Shown here one piece after another: positions 6,726 to 14,330 of a DNA stretch of 20,167 nt; positions within the stretch are counted from its first letter, which is position 1, and each line of letters opens with the position of its first letter. The notes under the pieces are model-generated. The model was not told where the DNA came from. It did no database searches and saw nothing but the letters and a program-made list of their open reading frames with translations. Source of the DNA: Leucobacter sp. (GTDB taxonomy: Bacteria > Actinomycetota > Actinomycetes > Actinomycetales > Microbacteriaceae). The stretch covers positions 1 through 20,167 of the forward strand of contig JAPSIU010000016.1 of assembly GCA_031178565.1 (NCBI GenBank), written 5' to 3'. The position numbers and the translations under genes were made by a program.

Positions 6726-7886
6726 TCAGTCGTCCGAGCGCTCCAGCTCGGAAGCTGCTGTTCTCATTTGCGCGATGAAGTCGGGAAGCGCCGCTCCAGA
6801 GATCGGGTCCGAGATGCTGTGAACCGAGATCAGGAAGTCCGTGGAGGCATTCGGGTGCCTGACGGGAACGGAGAGCATGCGTATGGAGGAGTCTTCCTTG
6901 ATCTGTTCGTCATCCGGTTCGTAGTCCCCGCCGAGTTGCCTCATGACGCCGAGCAGTGAACGCTGCAGCCGAGGCGTTTGCGGGCCTCGAGAGAACTCTT
7001 CGATGAGCTGATCCAAAGACGGATGCTCGTCTGATGACAGCGCTACCGACCAGCCACGTCGGTGGGCGGTCGCCACCTTCCTCTTCCAAACCGGTTTGCC
7101 GGCTGCAGGACCTTTGAGTCGCGCATACCATTCGTCGAAGTGGCTCCCGTCGATCAGGAGAGAGCCGAAGGGAGGAGCGTGGGGAAACCTGCGTCCGACG
7201 ACTGAGGTCGAGCTGTTCGGCTCGGTGCCGGCGCTTGCCGCGATCACGATTTCGTCAGCAACGGGTGCGAACACGACGACCTCTCTGCCGAGGTCGCGCG
7301 CGAGCCGCTCCAGGGTGCCGCGATGTCGCTCAATCTCGGAGATGGTGGGCAGCAGCGCTGTCTCGTACGGCATGACGAACGACGACGAGTGGAACTTTCC
7401 GAAGCTTCCCTGGAAGTAGAGCAGGGGGAGCACCGGGTTCGGTGCGTCGAATGCCAGCACCTCCGCCATCACGAAGTCGTGATCTCCGGCCTCACTGATC
7501 GATACGACGTGGGTCTCGGCCCAGGCGACGCAGCCGTCGAGGATCGGAGCACCGGTGATACCCGTGGCCCAGTCGACGCCGCTGAACTTATCCTCTGCGT
7601 TCTTCGCGGAGAACTGGCGGCAGAGATTCTCCTGCGCGTGCGAGAGGACGTTGAAGCAGAGATACTCGCATTCCCTGAGCCGCTGATAGCTGCTCGAGGT
7701 GCGCGTCGGTAGGAATCCCACGAGCGGCGGGTTCTGCGAGACCGATGTGAACGTACCCACGATCATCGCCAGCGGCGCGCCTGAGCCCGAGACTCCGGTG
7801 ACGGCTACGATCCCGGTCGGATACTGCGAAAGAACGTCGTAGAGATGCCTCTCGTCGATCGGAGTAGCAGCAACTGAGGGGGTCAT
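6726..7886 (-). CDS. Flavin reductase fused to an IclR-like effector-binding domain
   Basis: This 386-residue protein has two parts. Residues about 11-170 are a flavin reductase domain of the HpaC/RutF type: YPTGIVAVT, GTFTSVSQNPPLVGFLP, later GDHDFVMAEV and PLLYFQGSFG. Residues about 180-380 resemble the C-terminal sensor domain of IclR regulators (VVVFAPVADEIVIAASAG, VGRRFPHAPPFGSLLIDG, RRGWSVALSSDE, MLSVPVRHP) with no DNA-binding helix-turn-helix. It would reduce FMN with NAD(P)H and hand FMNH2 to the LLM monooxygenase encoded two genes upstream, possibly gated by a ligand in the sensor domain. The ATG at 7886 overlaps the stop of the M19 gene by one base (TGATG); a TTG one codon earlier is an alternative. 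The reductase call is firm, the sensor-domain call fairly firm and the gating inferred. Confidence 0.87.
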   Translation of the reverse strand: MTPSVAATPIDERHLYDVLSQYPTGIVAVTGVSGSGAPLAMIVGTFTSVSQNPPLVGFLPTRTSSSYQRLRECEYLCFNVLSHAQENLCRQFSAKNAEDKFSGVDWATGITGAPILDGCVAWAETHVVSISEAGDHDFVMAEVLAFDAPNPVLPLLYFQGSFGKFHSSSFVMPYETALLPTISEIERHRGTLERLARDLGREVVVFAPVADEIVIAASAGTEPNSSTSVVGRRFPHAPPFGSLLIDGSHFDEWYARLKGPAAGKPVWKRKVATAHRRGWSVALSSDEHPSLDQLIEEFSRGPQTPRLQRSLLGVMRQLGGDYEPDDEQIKEDSSIRMLSVPVRHPNASTDFLISVHSISDPISGAALPDFIAQMRTAASELERSDD

Positions 7887-8860
7887 CAATTTCCCCAGAC
7901 CTCTCGATACAGACGCATCCAGTTACCGCCGAGGATCTTGGCGATGCTCTCATCGTCATATCCGCGATCTTTGAGGCCGCTGCCGATGTTCGGCATCTCC
8001 TTTCCGGTGTCCAGCCCACGCAGCGCGGGATCAGGCCGCGGGACGCTGGGCGGCGCGCCCGGGATGCGGCCGTGCAGACGCCGGAGGTAGTGCCAGTAGT
8101 TCATATCCTGGCCCTCGCAGAAGTCTGTGGCGATGGCCACCGACTCGGGGCCGACGATCTGCACGAGGCTGTCGATGGCGTCGAGGAACGCGTCGATCGT
8201 GGCCTCGAATCCGCCGGGCAAGAAGCGCGGGAATGCGTTGGCACCGATGACGCCACCTCGCGCGACGAGCTCCCGCACCACCGTCTCGGGTTTGTTACGG
8301 GCGTGATCGGAGAATTCGCGCAGGTTCGCGTGGGTGATCGCCACCGGTGCATTGGAATGCTCGATCGTGTCGAGACAGCTCTGGTCGCCGACGTGGGAGA
8401 GGTCGATCAGCATGCCCAACTCGTTGAGTTTCCGAACAGTGAGCTTGCCGAATGTCGAGAGACCCTCGTCGTGCTCCTCGTAGCAGCCGTTCGCGACGAG
8501 ATTGCGCAGATTGTAGGCCAACTGGACGATGCGCACGCCGAGCGACTGGAAGACTTCGAGGCGCTCGAAATCGTTCTCGATGGGCGAGATGTTCTGCCAA
8601 CCGAGAATGATTCCCAGCTTGCCAGTGTCGTGCGCCTCTTCGATATCCTCAGCGGTGCGCACCTGGATCAGGCGGTCGTCGTTCTTGAAGCGACGGATCC
8701 ACTTGGAGCATTCGTCGATGCTCTCCTCGAAGCCTTCCCAGACAGCGATCGTCGCGTTGGCGGCGGCGACACCGCCGGCGATGAGCGAGTCGTAGGCGGT
8801 CGGAGCATCCCAGTTCGACGGGTTGCAGCCATCGATGATCAGGGGTTTCGTGTGGTTCAT
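7886..8860 (-). CDS. Peptidase M19 (membrane dipeptidase)-like hydrolase with altered metal site
   Basis: This 324-residue protein aligns with renal/membrane dipeptidases (M19, amidohydrolase fold). Visible landmarks are DLSHV (H156), AITHAN (H177), the RN pair at 188-189, and AIATDF (D246). The N-terminal metal motif, normally D-G-H-N-D, is DGCNP at 10-14, so the usual His and Asp ligands are Cys and Pro. The bridging glutamate region reads LGIILGWQN and also lacks a clear glutamate. It may bind one metal or act on a non-peptide amide or lactam. The start ATG at 8860 overlaps the LLM stop (ATGA) and has AGAGGAGG upstream; the longer open frame to 9040 is only a shadow of the LLM gene. Tight coupling on both sides suggests that it processes the oxygenase product. 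Confidence 0.85.
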   Translation of the reverse strand: MNHTKPLIIDGCNPSNWDAPTAYDSLIAGGVAAANATIAVWEGFEESIDECSKWIRRFKNDDRLIQVRTAEDIEEAHDTGKLGIILGWQNISPIENDFERLEVFQSLGVRIVQLAYNLRNLVANGCYEEHDEGLSTFGKLTVRKLNELGMLIDLSHVGDQSCLDTIEHSNAPVAITHANLREFSDHARNKPETVVRELVARGGVIGANAFPRFLPGGFEATIDAFLDAIDSLVQIVGPESVAIATDFCEGQDMNYWHYLRRLHGRIPGAPPSVPRPDPALRGLDTGKEMPNIGSGLKDRGYDDESIAKILGGNWMRLYREVWGN

Positions 8861-10035
8861 CGTGCAACCTCCTCTGCAAAATGGGGAATGATCTCCTGGG
8901 AGATCTTCCGCAGCAGGGCGAGGTTCTCGGAGTGCGCTGCGGGGATGTGCAGATTGAAGAGAACCTCCTCCAGACCCGGCAGCCGCGCTTGCAGATCGTT
9001 CAGCAGCGCGAGCAGCTGCTCCGAAGTGCCCGCGAACCATGCGCCGCTCGAGAGGGTCTCCTCGAAGGTCGTCATCCTCGGCGACTCGGGCACCTGCCGT
9101 CCCAGGCTTCTCTGGATCTCGAGGACCTCTTCGGTGTAGGGGAACACTCCGAGGGGAGCACCGAACTTGGCGTACTCCTCGAACTGCACAGCCGCAGCAG
9201 CGCGGGCCTCTGCCTCGGTGTCGGCGACGAAAGCACGGAATCCGACCACGAGGCCCTCCCCGAGTTCGAGCTGCTGCCCGTGCTCCGCGAAGGCGTCACG
9301 GTACTTCTCCGCAAAGCTGTACACGAACGACAGGGGCATTCCTGCGATCATGCCTCGAATGTTGTTCTCGGCCATGAACCTGAGCCCCTGCGGGCTGCCG
9401 CTCGTCGTGGGCTGCCAGATCTCGACGGGTGCCGTCGGGCGCGGCACGACCGTGACCGTTTCGAGTTCTTTGCCCCGATGGATCACACCCTTCGGCGGAA
9501 TGGTGAAGTGATCGCCTTCGTGAGCCCAGTCGTCCAGTTCGAACGCCTTGCGCAGGACCGCCACCTCCTCTTCGAAGTAGGCTCGTCGATCCGCGTCGGG
9601 CATCCCCACCATCTCACTGTTGTAGGTGACGATCTCACGTTCGTGGTAGCCGCGGCCGACGCCGAAGCGCACCCGCCCGCCGGTGAGGTGGTCGACGGTG
9701 GTGAAGTCCTCGGCGAGGCGCAGCGGATGCCAAGTCGGGATGATGTTGAAGCCGCAACCGAATCGAATGCTCCGGGTGCGCTCGGCAAGCCAGAGGGAGG
9801 TCATCGGGAGGTTGTGCAGCACCTCGTAGCCCTCGTGCTGCAGGTGATGCTCGGCGAGCCAGAGCGTGTCGTAGCCCCACTCCTCGCAGGATCGTGCGAG
9901 GTTCAGAGCGACGTCGTAGACCGAGAGAAGCCGGTCCTGGTCGTAGCGGCGGTCGTCGGCGGGGGTTCCGTCGTATCCGAGTTGCTCGCCATCGATGATG
10001 CCGCCTTGATACAGAACACTGAAACGTTTGATCAT
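8857..10035 (-). CDS. LLM-class (luciferase-like) flavin-dependent monooxygenase
   Basis: This 392-residue protein is a bacterial-luciferase-type TIM barrel. Evidence includes the N-terminal beta strand KRFSVLYQGG, GYDTLWLAEHH (about residues 54-64) with the LLM-typical ...W.AEHH, then the RTRSIRFGCGFNIIPTWHPL block, EDFTTVDHLTGGRVRFGVGRGY, and EIWQPTTSGSPQGLRFMAE, which fits the flavin phosphate and ring contacts. Such enzymes use FMNH2 and oxygen supplied by a separate reductase, here the fusion protein encoded two genes downstream. Substrates in the family include aldehydes, organosulfur compounds and N-heterocycles. The ATG at 10035 has AAGGAG eleven bases upstream, and 35 bases separate it from the hydrolase stop. 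Its stop overlaps the M19 start (ATGA), so equimolar expression is likely. It is probably the key oxygenase of the operon. Confidence 0.9.
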   Translation of the reverse strand: MIKRFSVLYQGGIIDGEQLGYDGTPADDRRYDQDRLLSVYDVALNLARSCEEWGYDTLWLAEHHLQHEGYEVLHNLPMTSLWLAERTRSIRFGCGFNIIPTWHPLRLAEDFTTVDHLTGGRVRFGVGRGYHEREIVTYNSEMVGMPDADRRAYFEEEVAVLRKAFELDDWAHEGDHFTIPPKGVIHRGKELETVTVVPRPTAPVEIWQPTTSGSPQGLRFMAENNIRGMIAGMPLSFVYSFAEKYRDAFAEHGQQLELGEGLVVGFRAFVADTEAEARAAAAVQFEEYAKFGAPLGVFPYTEEVLEIQRSLGRQVPESPRMTTFEETLSSGAWFAGTSEQLLALLNDLQARLPGLEEVLFNLHIPAAHSENLALLRKISQEIIPHFAEEVAR

Positions 10036-10070
10036 TGAGACTCGATCTCCTTGGATTCTTTACTGATGAG

Positions 10071-10835
10071 CTAGCTGATGGCGAGGGGCTGCAGCACGAG
10101 CTCGTGAAAACGGCGCGGCTGTTCGAGATGAGGGAAGTGTCCGGCGTCTTCGATCACATCGAAGGTGGCCCCGGGGATGAGTTCCGCGAGCGCGCGGACG
10201 CTCTCGGGAGGGGTGCGCTGATCGAATGCGGCACCGAATACGCGTGTACGCGCGGTGATGTGCGCGAGCAGCGATGACAGATCGATCCGGTACAGAGCCA
10301 CCATCAAGCCACGGAACACCTCCCGAGGCATGAAGGTGAGGTTCGCGACGATGCGCTCCCGTTCTTCGGCGTCTAGCGGCGCGCGGGTCATTCCCGAGAG
10401 CAGCTGTTCGGCGTACTCCGCCGGCGTGGTGGCGGCATAGGCCGCGTCGAGCCCCGCGAGGCGGCTCTGCCGTTCCTCGGCGGTGACACTGGCGAAGGTG
10501 TTGACCAGTGTGAGCGCGGCGACCCTGGAGCCATAGCGGATGGCGAGGTCGAGAGCCTCGCAGCCGCCCATGGAGATGCCCAGCACGTGAAATCGGTCTA
10601 CGCCGAGGTGGTCGAGGGTTTCGACGATGTCGTCCGCGAAGCACTCGAATGCCTCGGGGGCCTCGTACCCGGTGCGCCCGTGGCCCCGTCGGGAGAGCGC
10701 GACTACCGGGCGGTCGGCTGCAAGATCGTCGAAGTGGAGACCCCAATCCTCCGCATCGAGGCCCATGGCGTTGAGCAGCACGAGAGGCGGCGTTGCTGGA
10801 TCCCCGATGCCGGAATTCCTGTTGGCGAGCAGCAT
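10071..10835 (-). CDS. Alpha/beta hydrolase, first gene of the monooxygenase operon
   Basis: This 254-residue protein has the complete triad layout: nucleophile elbow GISMGG (S88), acid D205 in FGAAFDQRTPP, and H233 in AGHFPHLEQP. The oxyanion-hole region reads LLNAMGLDAEDW rather than the common HG, a variant seen in enol-lactonase (PcaD-like) and related hydrolases. LSRRGHGRTG is the conserved strand 4 region. The open frame runs back to 11090, but the ATG at 10835 is chosen because AAAGGA stands eight bases upstream and homology begins there; the upstream extension covers the divergent promoter region. It would hydrolyse an ester, lactone, enol-lactone or carbamate intermediate after oxygenation. 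RutD in the pyrimidine pathway is a comparable partner of an LLM oxygenase. Confidence 0.88.
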   Translation of the reverse strand: MLLANRNSGIGDPATPPLVLLNAMGLDAEDWGLHFDDLAADRPVVALSRRGHGRTGYEAPEAFECFADDIVETLDHLGVDRFHVLGISMGGCEALDLAIRYGSRVAALTLVNTFASVTAEERQSRLAGLDAAYAATTPAEYAEQLLSGMTRAPLDAEERERIVANLTFMPREVFRGLMVALYRIDLSSLLAHITARTRVFGAAFDQRTPPESVRALAELIPGATFDVIEDAGHFPHLEQPRRFHELVLQPLAIS

Positions 10836-11107
10836 GATGCTGTCCTTTCGATGGACGGTTGCCGAGGGCTCGTGAACTGAGCGTCCGGCGTCTGTTGCGC
10901 AAGCTCCGAATCGCTCTGGCTCGTGCTCTCCGGTGAGCTGTGAAGATGACTCTGTCACGAACACAAACAGCAGATCCATGGCATCTCTGGCATCTTTCGG
11001 GTTTATTTTGCCAAGATTGGCCATTATCATTTCGGTCCATTTATGCTTCAGCGGCCAGATGCGTCGATGAATTGACAAGATGGGCAGCACGTCTTCAGAA
11101 TTGCTCC
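10836..11107. promoter_or_regulatory. Divergent promoter region between the catabolic operon and its PucR regulator
   Basis: This non-coding region of 272 bases contains an A/T-rich patch (about 10997-11050). The patch holds the palindrome GCCAA-GA-TTGGC at 11010-11021 and, on the minus strand, a -10-like GATAAT (11028-11023) with a weak -35-like CTGAAG 17 bases upstream. A 9-base tandem repeat with unit TGGCATCTN lies at 10979-10996. The palindrome would overlap the start of the minus-strand transcript. The region is the natural place for PucR control of both directions. The individual elements are suggestive only. Confidence 0.45.
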
Positions 11108-12640
11108 ATGTTGGTGCTTCGTCCGGTTCTTCGTGACATTCTGGAGAACCCCGCCCTGAACCTGCGGCGCAAGACCGACTTCTACGATCCGGAATTGCAG
11201 CTCGAGGGCTTCTCCGTCAGCGAGCTGCCCGACCCCATGGATTACTGGGATAAGCCAGGGAGCATTCTCCTCACCACCGCCCTGTCGCTGGATTACACCT
11301 CTTCGTCTGCCATGGGCGAGTACGTGAAGCGGTCGCTCGATGCCGGCGTGATCGCGATCGGCGTGTCCGTCGGTCCTCACGTTCTGTCCGAAGTGCCGAC
11401 CCGGTTGGTCGCGGAGGGAGATCGTCAAGGGTTGACGGTCTTCGAGGTGCCGCTCTCCACACGATTCGTCGGGGTCACGCAGGCCATCATCGACGTCATG
11501 GCACGGGCTGAGTACCAATCCCGCCTGCAGGCGCTCGCACTTCAGCAGAAGTTCGCGCGGGCTGCTTTGCGGCAGAACGGATCTCAACGAATCATCGTGC
11601 AGCTCGGAGAGGCCCTGGACGGAGGGTGGGCCGCGCTCCTCTCACCGAACGGAACTGTCACCGCGCACAGCAGACCTCTTCGCGACGATATTCTCGAGAC
11701 CCTGCAGAAAGAGCTGCAGCGGATATCCTCGCGGGGCGGCCAGATGGCTTCGTCGTTCCCCGTGCAGACCGAAACGGTCGCGCTGTACCCGGTCGGTTTG
11801 GAACGGAGTCCAACTGGATACCTCGCGGTCGGGTACACCGCTTCTCTCGGCGAAGCCGAAAGGAGCCTGCTTGCGACAGCGGTTGCGATCCTCTCGCTCC
11901 ATCAGGAGGGTAGGCAGAACGAATCCCAACTGCGGCGAAAAGCTCGCCGAGAAAGACTGCTCGCCTCCTTGCGCAGCGATCCGTCGACCGTGGGGCTTCT
12001 CGAGAGGGTCGCCGACCTCACGCCGCTCACCGAGACCCCGGAGCATTTCGCGATCGTCGTCGCGACATCACCCCAGGAGGCCGGGAGAACGGTGGAACGT
12101 CTCGAAGGAGACACTGTTCTCTCCGATTGCGAGATCGCCGAGCTGGATGAGCGGGTCGTGCTCACCCTCGCGAACACACGACTCGAGACGGTCGTGCGGC
12201 GACTGCGCGACTACGGCATGCGGATCGGCGTATTCGAGGATTGCGAGGTCGAAGAGCTCGGTTCAGGGTACGAATCAGCCCTCCGGGCCCATGAGGCCGC
12301 CCGTCGTCTCGGCAAGGACATGGTCAGGATGGACAGGGGTTTCGGCTCGTCGGTCCTGTCGTTCATGCCGACGGCGCCGCTGCGTATGTGGGCCGACAAC
12401 AGCGCAGCTGCGCTCGAGCGAGAGCTGGGGGAAAGCGCCGCCGATGAGGCGCTGGCCGCGCTCGGTGCGTACTTGCGAGCGAATGGATCCCTATCGGCAG
12501 CTGCGACATCGCTCGGGATTCATCGGCACACGCTTCGAAACCACCTCCTCGTCCTTGAATCGGCCTTGGAGGTTTCGTTGCACGACCCGGAGACTCGCGC
12601 GACGATGTGGATCGCGCTCCGGGCACTGGGAAGAGTTTGA
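11108..12640 (+). CDS. PucR-family transcriptional regulator
   Basis: This 510-residue protein has an N-terminal PucR sensor domain (about residues 1-130: LRPVLRDILENPALNL, PGSILLTTALSLDY, AGVIAIGVSVGP, VFEVPLSTRFVGVTQAI), a middle CdaR/GGDEF-like region (about 270-420), and a C-terminal PucR helix-turn-helix (about 455-505: LGAYLRANGSLSAAATSLGI, HRHTLRNHLLVLE). The frame is open from 10940, but homology begins at the ATG at 11108; no good ribosome site is visible there, so the start is somewhat uncertain. PucR proteins typically activate catabolic genes, often for purines, other nitrogen compounds or amino acids. Its divergent position makes it the likely regulator of the LLM operon. It is followed after 18 bases by a small gene on the same strand. 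Confidence 0.9.
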   Translation: MLVLRPVLRDILENPALNLRRKTDFYDPELQLEGFSVSELPDPMDYWDKPGSILLTTALSLDYTSSSAMGEYVKRSLDAGVIAIGVSVGPHVLSEVPTRLVAEGDRQGLTVFEVPLSTRFVGVTQAIIDVMARAEYQSRLQALALQQKFARAALRQNGSQRIIVQLGEALDGGWAALLSPNGTVTAHSRPLRDDILETLQKELQRISSRGGQMASSFPVQTETVALYPVGLERSPTGYLAVGYTASLGEAERSLLATAVAILSLHQEGRQNESQLRRKARRERLLASLRSDPSTVGLLERVADLTPLTETPEHFAIVVATSPQEAGRTVERLEGDTVLSDCEIAELDERVVLTLANTRLETVVRRLRDYGMRIGVFEDCEVEELGSGYESALRAHEAARRLGKDMVRMDRGFGSSVLSFMPTAPLRMWADNSAAALERELGESAADEALAALGAYLRANGSLSAAATSLGIHRHTLRNHLLVLESALEVSLHDPETRATMWIALRALGRV

Positions 12641-12658
12641 TCGGTTACGGAGGAAACG

Positions 12659-12967
12659 ATGAAGATCGAGGTAGTCGAGAACAGCCTGCAGATTTCTCAC
12701 GGAGAGAACCTGAAAGCGCTGTCGATGGTCGTTCACAAGGGGTCGGAGGCCGGAGCTGCGCTCGCAGCGACCAAGGCGGGCTTCCTCCTCGACGATCTGC
12801 ATGCGATGATCTCGATCGATTACCTGCGAGATGCGGCTCGGCCGACCGAGGATCCCGACGCGTGGAGCACGGAGTTCGAGAAGATGATTGCGTACGCGGA
12901 CTCCCGAGGGTGGGTGCAAGACGGCGCGGTGCGCGTCCACATCAGTACCCGCTCGATGTCGTCCTGA
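12659..12967 (+). CDS. Small conserved-looking protein of unknown function, in the PucR operon
   Basis: This 102-residue protein has an excellent ribosome site (GGAGGAAACG before ATG), 18 bases after the PucR stop. It is soluble and acidic to neutral, with no signal peptide or membrane segment. Secondary structure seems mixed: a beta-like start (KIEVVENSLQISHG), a helical stretch (NLKALSMVVHKGSEAGAALAA) and a second helix rich in acidic residues before a C-terminal VRVHIST strand. I do not recognise a family. Linkage to PucR suggests a role in sensing or in the same catabolic pathway (effector-binding or small carrier protein). That is only an inference from position. Confidence 0.75.
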   Translation: MKIEVVENSLQISHGENLKALSMVVHKGSEAGAALAATKAGFLLDDLHAMISIDYLRDAARPTEDPDAWSTEFEKMIAYADSRGWVQDGAVRVHISTRSMSS

Positions 12968-13563
12968 TCGTTGAATCCGTGCACTCCGATACGTAGCCGG
13001 TCGCCGACGACGCGCGCACGAACCCGCGAGAGCCTGTGCCGCCTCCGAGTCGCCCTCGAGCAATCGGGTCGCCCAGATGCTCCGGGCCGCACCGTACGAT
13101 GCATGATCGGTCGGACCGGCAGCGGGCCAGTCCGCGGTCAGCATCGCCTCAGCGGCAGCCCGCATCCGGGAATCATCGTTGTCCCGATGGGCGTCGAGCC
13201 ATTCCTCGGTCCACGCGGTCCACAAGCCACGTACCCTTCGAGGTCACTCGCGTTCAGATCGATCACTTCATCGCCGGGGATGCTCTCCCCCGTCACCGCG
13301 ACCGGCCCGTCATCCGTCTGAACCGTCGAGGACTCGGGGGCGAAGCGGCCGGTCTGCGCCTCGAATGCTCGAATTGCGGACGCGGTCGTCGGCACGGCTA
13401 CCGCCGCAGCAAGGGAGAGCGGAAGCCAGATCCTTCGACGAGGCTTCCGCGCAGCCTCCCTGGTCCGTGAGATCAACGTCACGGCGACATCGTCGCTGAT
13501 ATCGACACGGCTCCCCGCCGCGGCCCGGAGCCGCTGATCGAGGGTCTCACCGGAAACAGGCAT
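12942..13563 (-). pseudogene. Frameshifted single-pass membrane protein (anti-sigma-type neighbour protein)
   Basis: From ATG 13563 (GGAAG six bases upstream) the first frame reads MPVSGETLDQRLRAAAGS, a basic stretch, then one membrane segment (IWLPLSLAAAVAVPTTASAI) and an extracytoplasmic part up to about 13226. Sensible coding then continues one frame over (LWTAWTEEWLDAHRDNDDS, then AAAEAMLTADWPAAG) to about 13030. After that the frame seems to shift again: one frame ends at a stop at 12942, another continues toward 12820. At least one single-base deletion near 13220-13235 is therefore needed. The layout resembles small membrane proteins encoded after ECF sigma-factor genes in actinobacteria, but no sigma gene is present here. 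A decayed gene is preferred; assembly error is possible. Confidence 0.55.
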
Positions 13564-13688
13564 CGTGTCTTCCACTCGTCGCGTCAACCGGTACGTATTC
13601 ATCAAGGGTCGAAACGTGACACCGGCGAGGAATAATCTCTAGAACGAGATCCGATTGTGATCGAGCGCGAAGCATCGGCCCGGCCGTC

Positions 13689-14330
13689 TCAGCTGCTTGG
13701 CTGCGGGATCGACCCTCCTGGTCGATACGGCTCCTCTCTGACGGCGTGCGCGAGCACGAGCTTCATGGTCAGCAGGACGGGAAGCCAGGCCCAGAGGTCG
13801 GGGGCCGCGGTGAAGAACGCCGCCATGCCGGCGATCGCGCAGAACCCCAGGGCGATCGGGCGTTGCAGGTACAGGGCGGCACAGCGGACGGCGATGGTGC
13901 CGGAAAGGGTGAAGAGGTACCAGATGACACCCCACCACCAGAGCGTCGGCGAGAACATGAGGGCGACGAGTATCGGGTGCAGATGCAGCGCCGTGAACAG
14001 GATCGGGCGCCGGACGAGTTTCATCCCGACGGGCTCCGGCCGGTCGCCGTTCGGGCCGAAGTGATCGCGTTTCGCCGAGTTCAACCCGTTCGCGACCACT
14101 CCGCCGAAGACGTCGAAGGCGATGATCACGGCCAGCGCAATCTGCAGCCAGTTCCAGGGCGCGCCCGTCGAGACGGCCAGAGCTGCGATCCCGATCGCTC
14201 CGATCGACCCGGCGACGTTCGCCAGACCCTTCTCGCCGGGGGTCGCGCCGGTGCCGAACACGGCGTCCGGCTTGCCGGGCGGAACCGCCCAGTTCACCTG
14301 TGAGATCGCATCCCGGGTCTCATGATTCAT
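13689..14330 (-). CDS. Integral membrane protein of unknown function, coupled to an SDR
   Basis: This 213-residue protein has about five hydrophobic segments (around residues 38-56, 60-80, 110-125, 130-150 and 155-187) and a polar, proline-rich N-terminus. The loop after the second segment, NGLNSAKRDHFGPNGDRPE, looks conserved in character. I cannot assign a known transporter or enzyme family. The start ATG at 14330 overlaps the short-chain dehydrogenase stop (ATGA), with GGAGGAGCGCG directly upstream; an upstream extension to 14396 lies within the dehydrogenase gene and is rejected. Strong translational coupling suggests that both proteins act on the same metabolite, perhaps membrane-associated oxidation or transport of a hydroxy or keto compound; this is inference. 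Confidence 0.78.
   Translation of the reverse strand: MNHETRDAISQVNWAVPPGKPDAVFGTGATPGEKGLANVAGSIGAIGIAALAVSTGAPWNWLQIALAVIIAFDVFGGVVANGLNSAKRDHFGPNGDRPEPVGMKLVRRPILFTALHLHPILVALMFSPTLWWWGVIWYLFTLSGTIAVRCAALYLQRPIALGFCAIAGMAAFFTAAPDLWAWLPVLLTMKLVLAHAVREEPYRPGGSIPQPSS

Noticed and set aside
8861..9040. Extension of the M19-like frame into the LLM gene
   Set aside because: The ATGA junction with a strong ribosome site at 8860 and the homology start exclude it.
8881..10038. Plus-strand open frame of 385 codons opposite the LLM gene
   Set aside because: Mirrors the LLM gene frame, lacks domains and a ribosome site.
10836..11090. Longer start for the alpha/beta hydrolase
   Set aside because: The extra 85 residues show no homology-like pattern and would cover the divergent promoter region.
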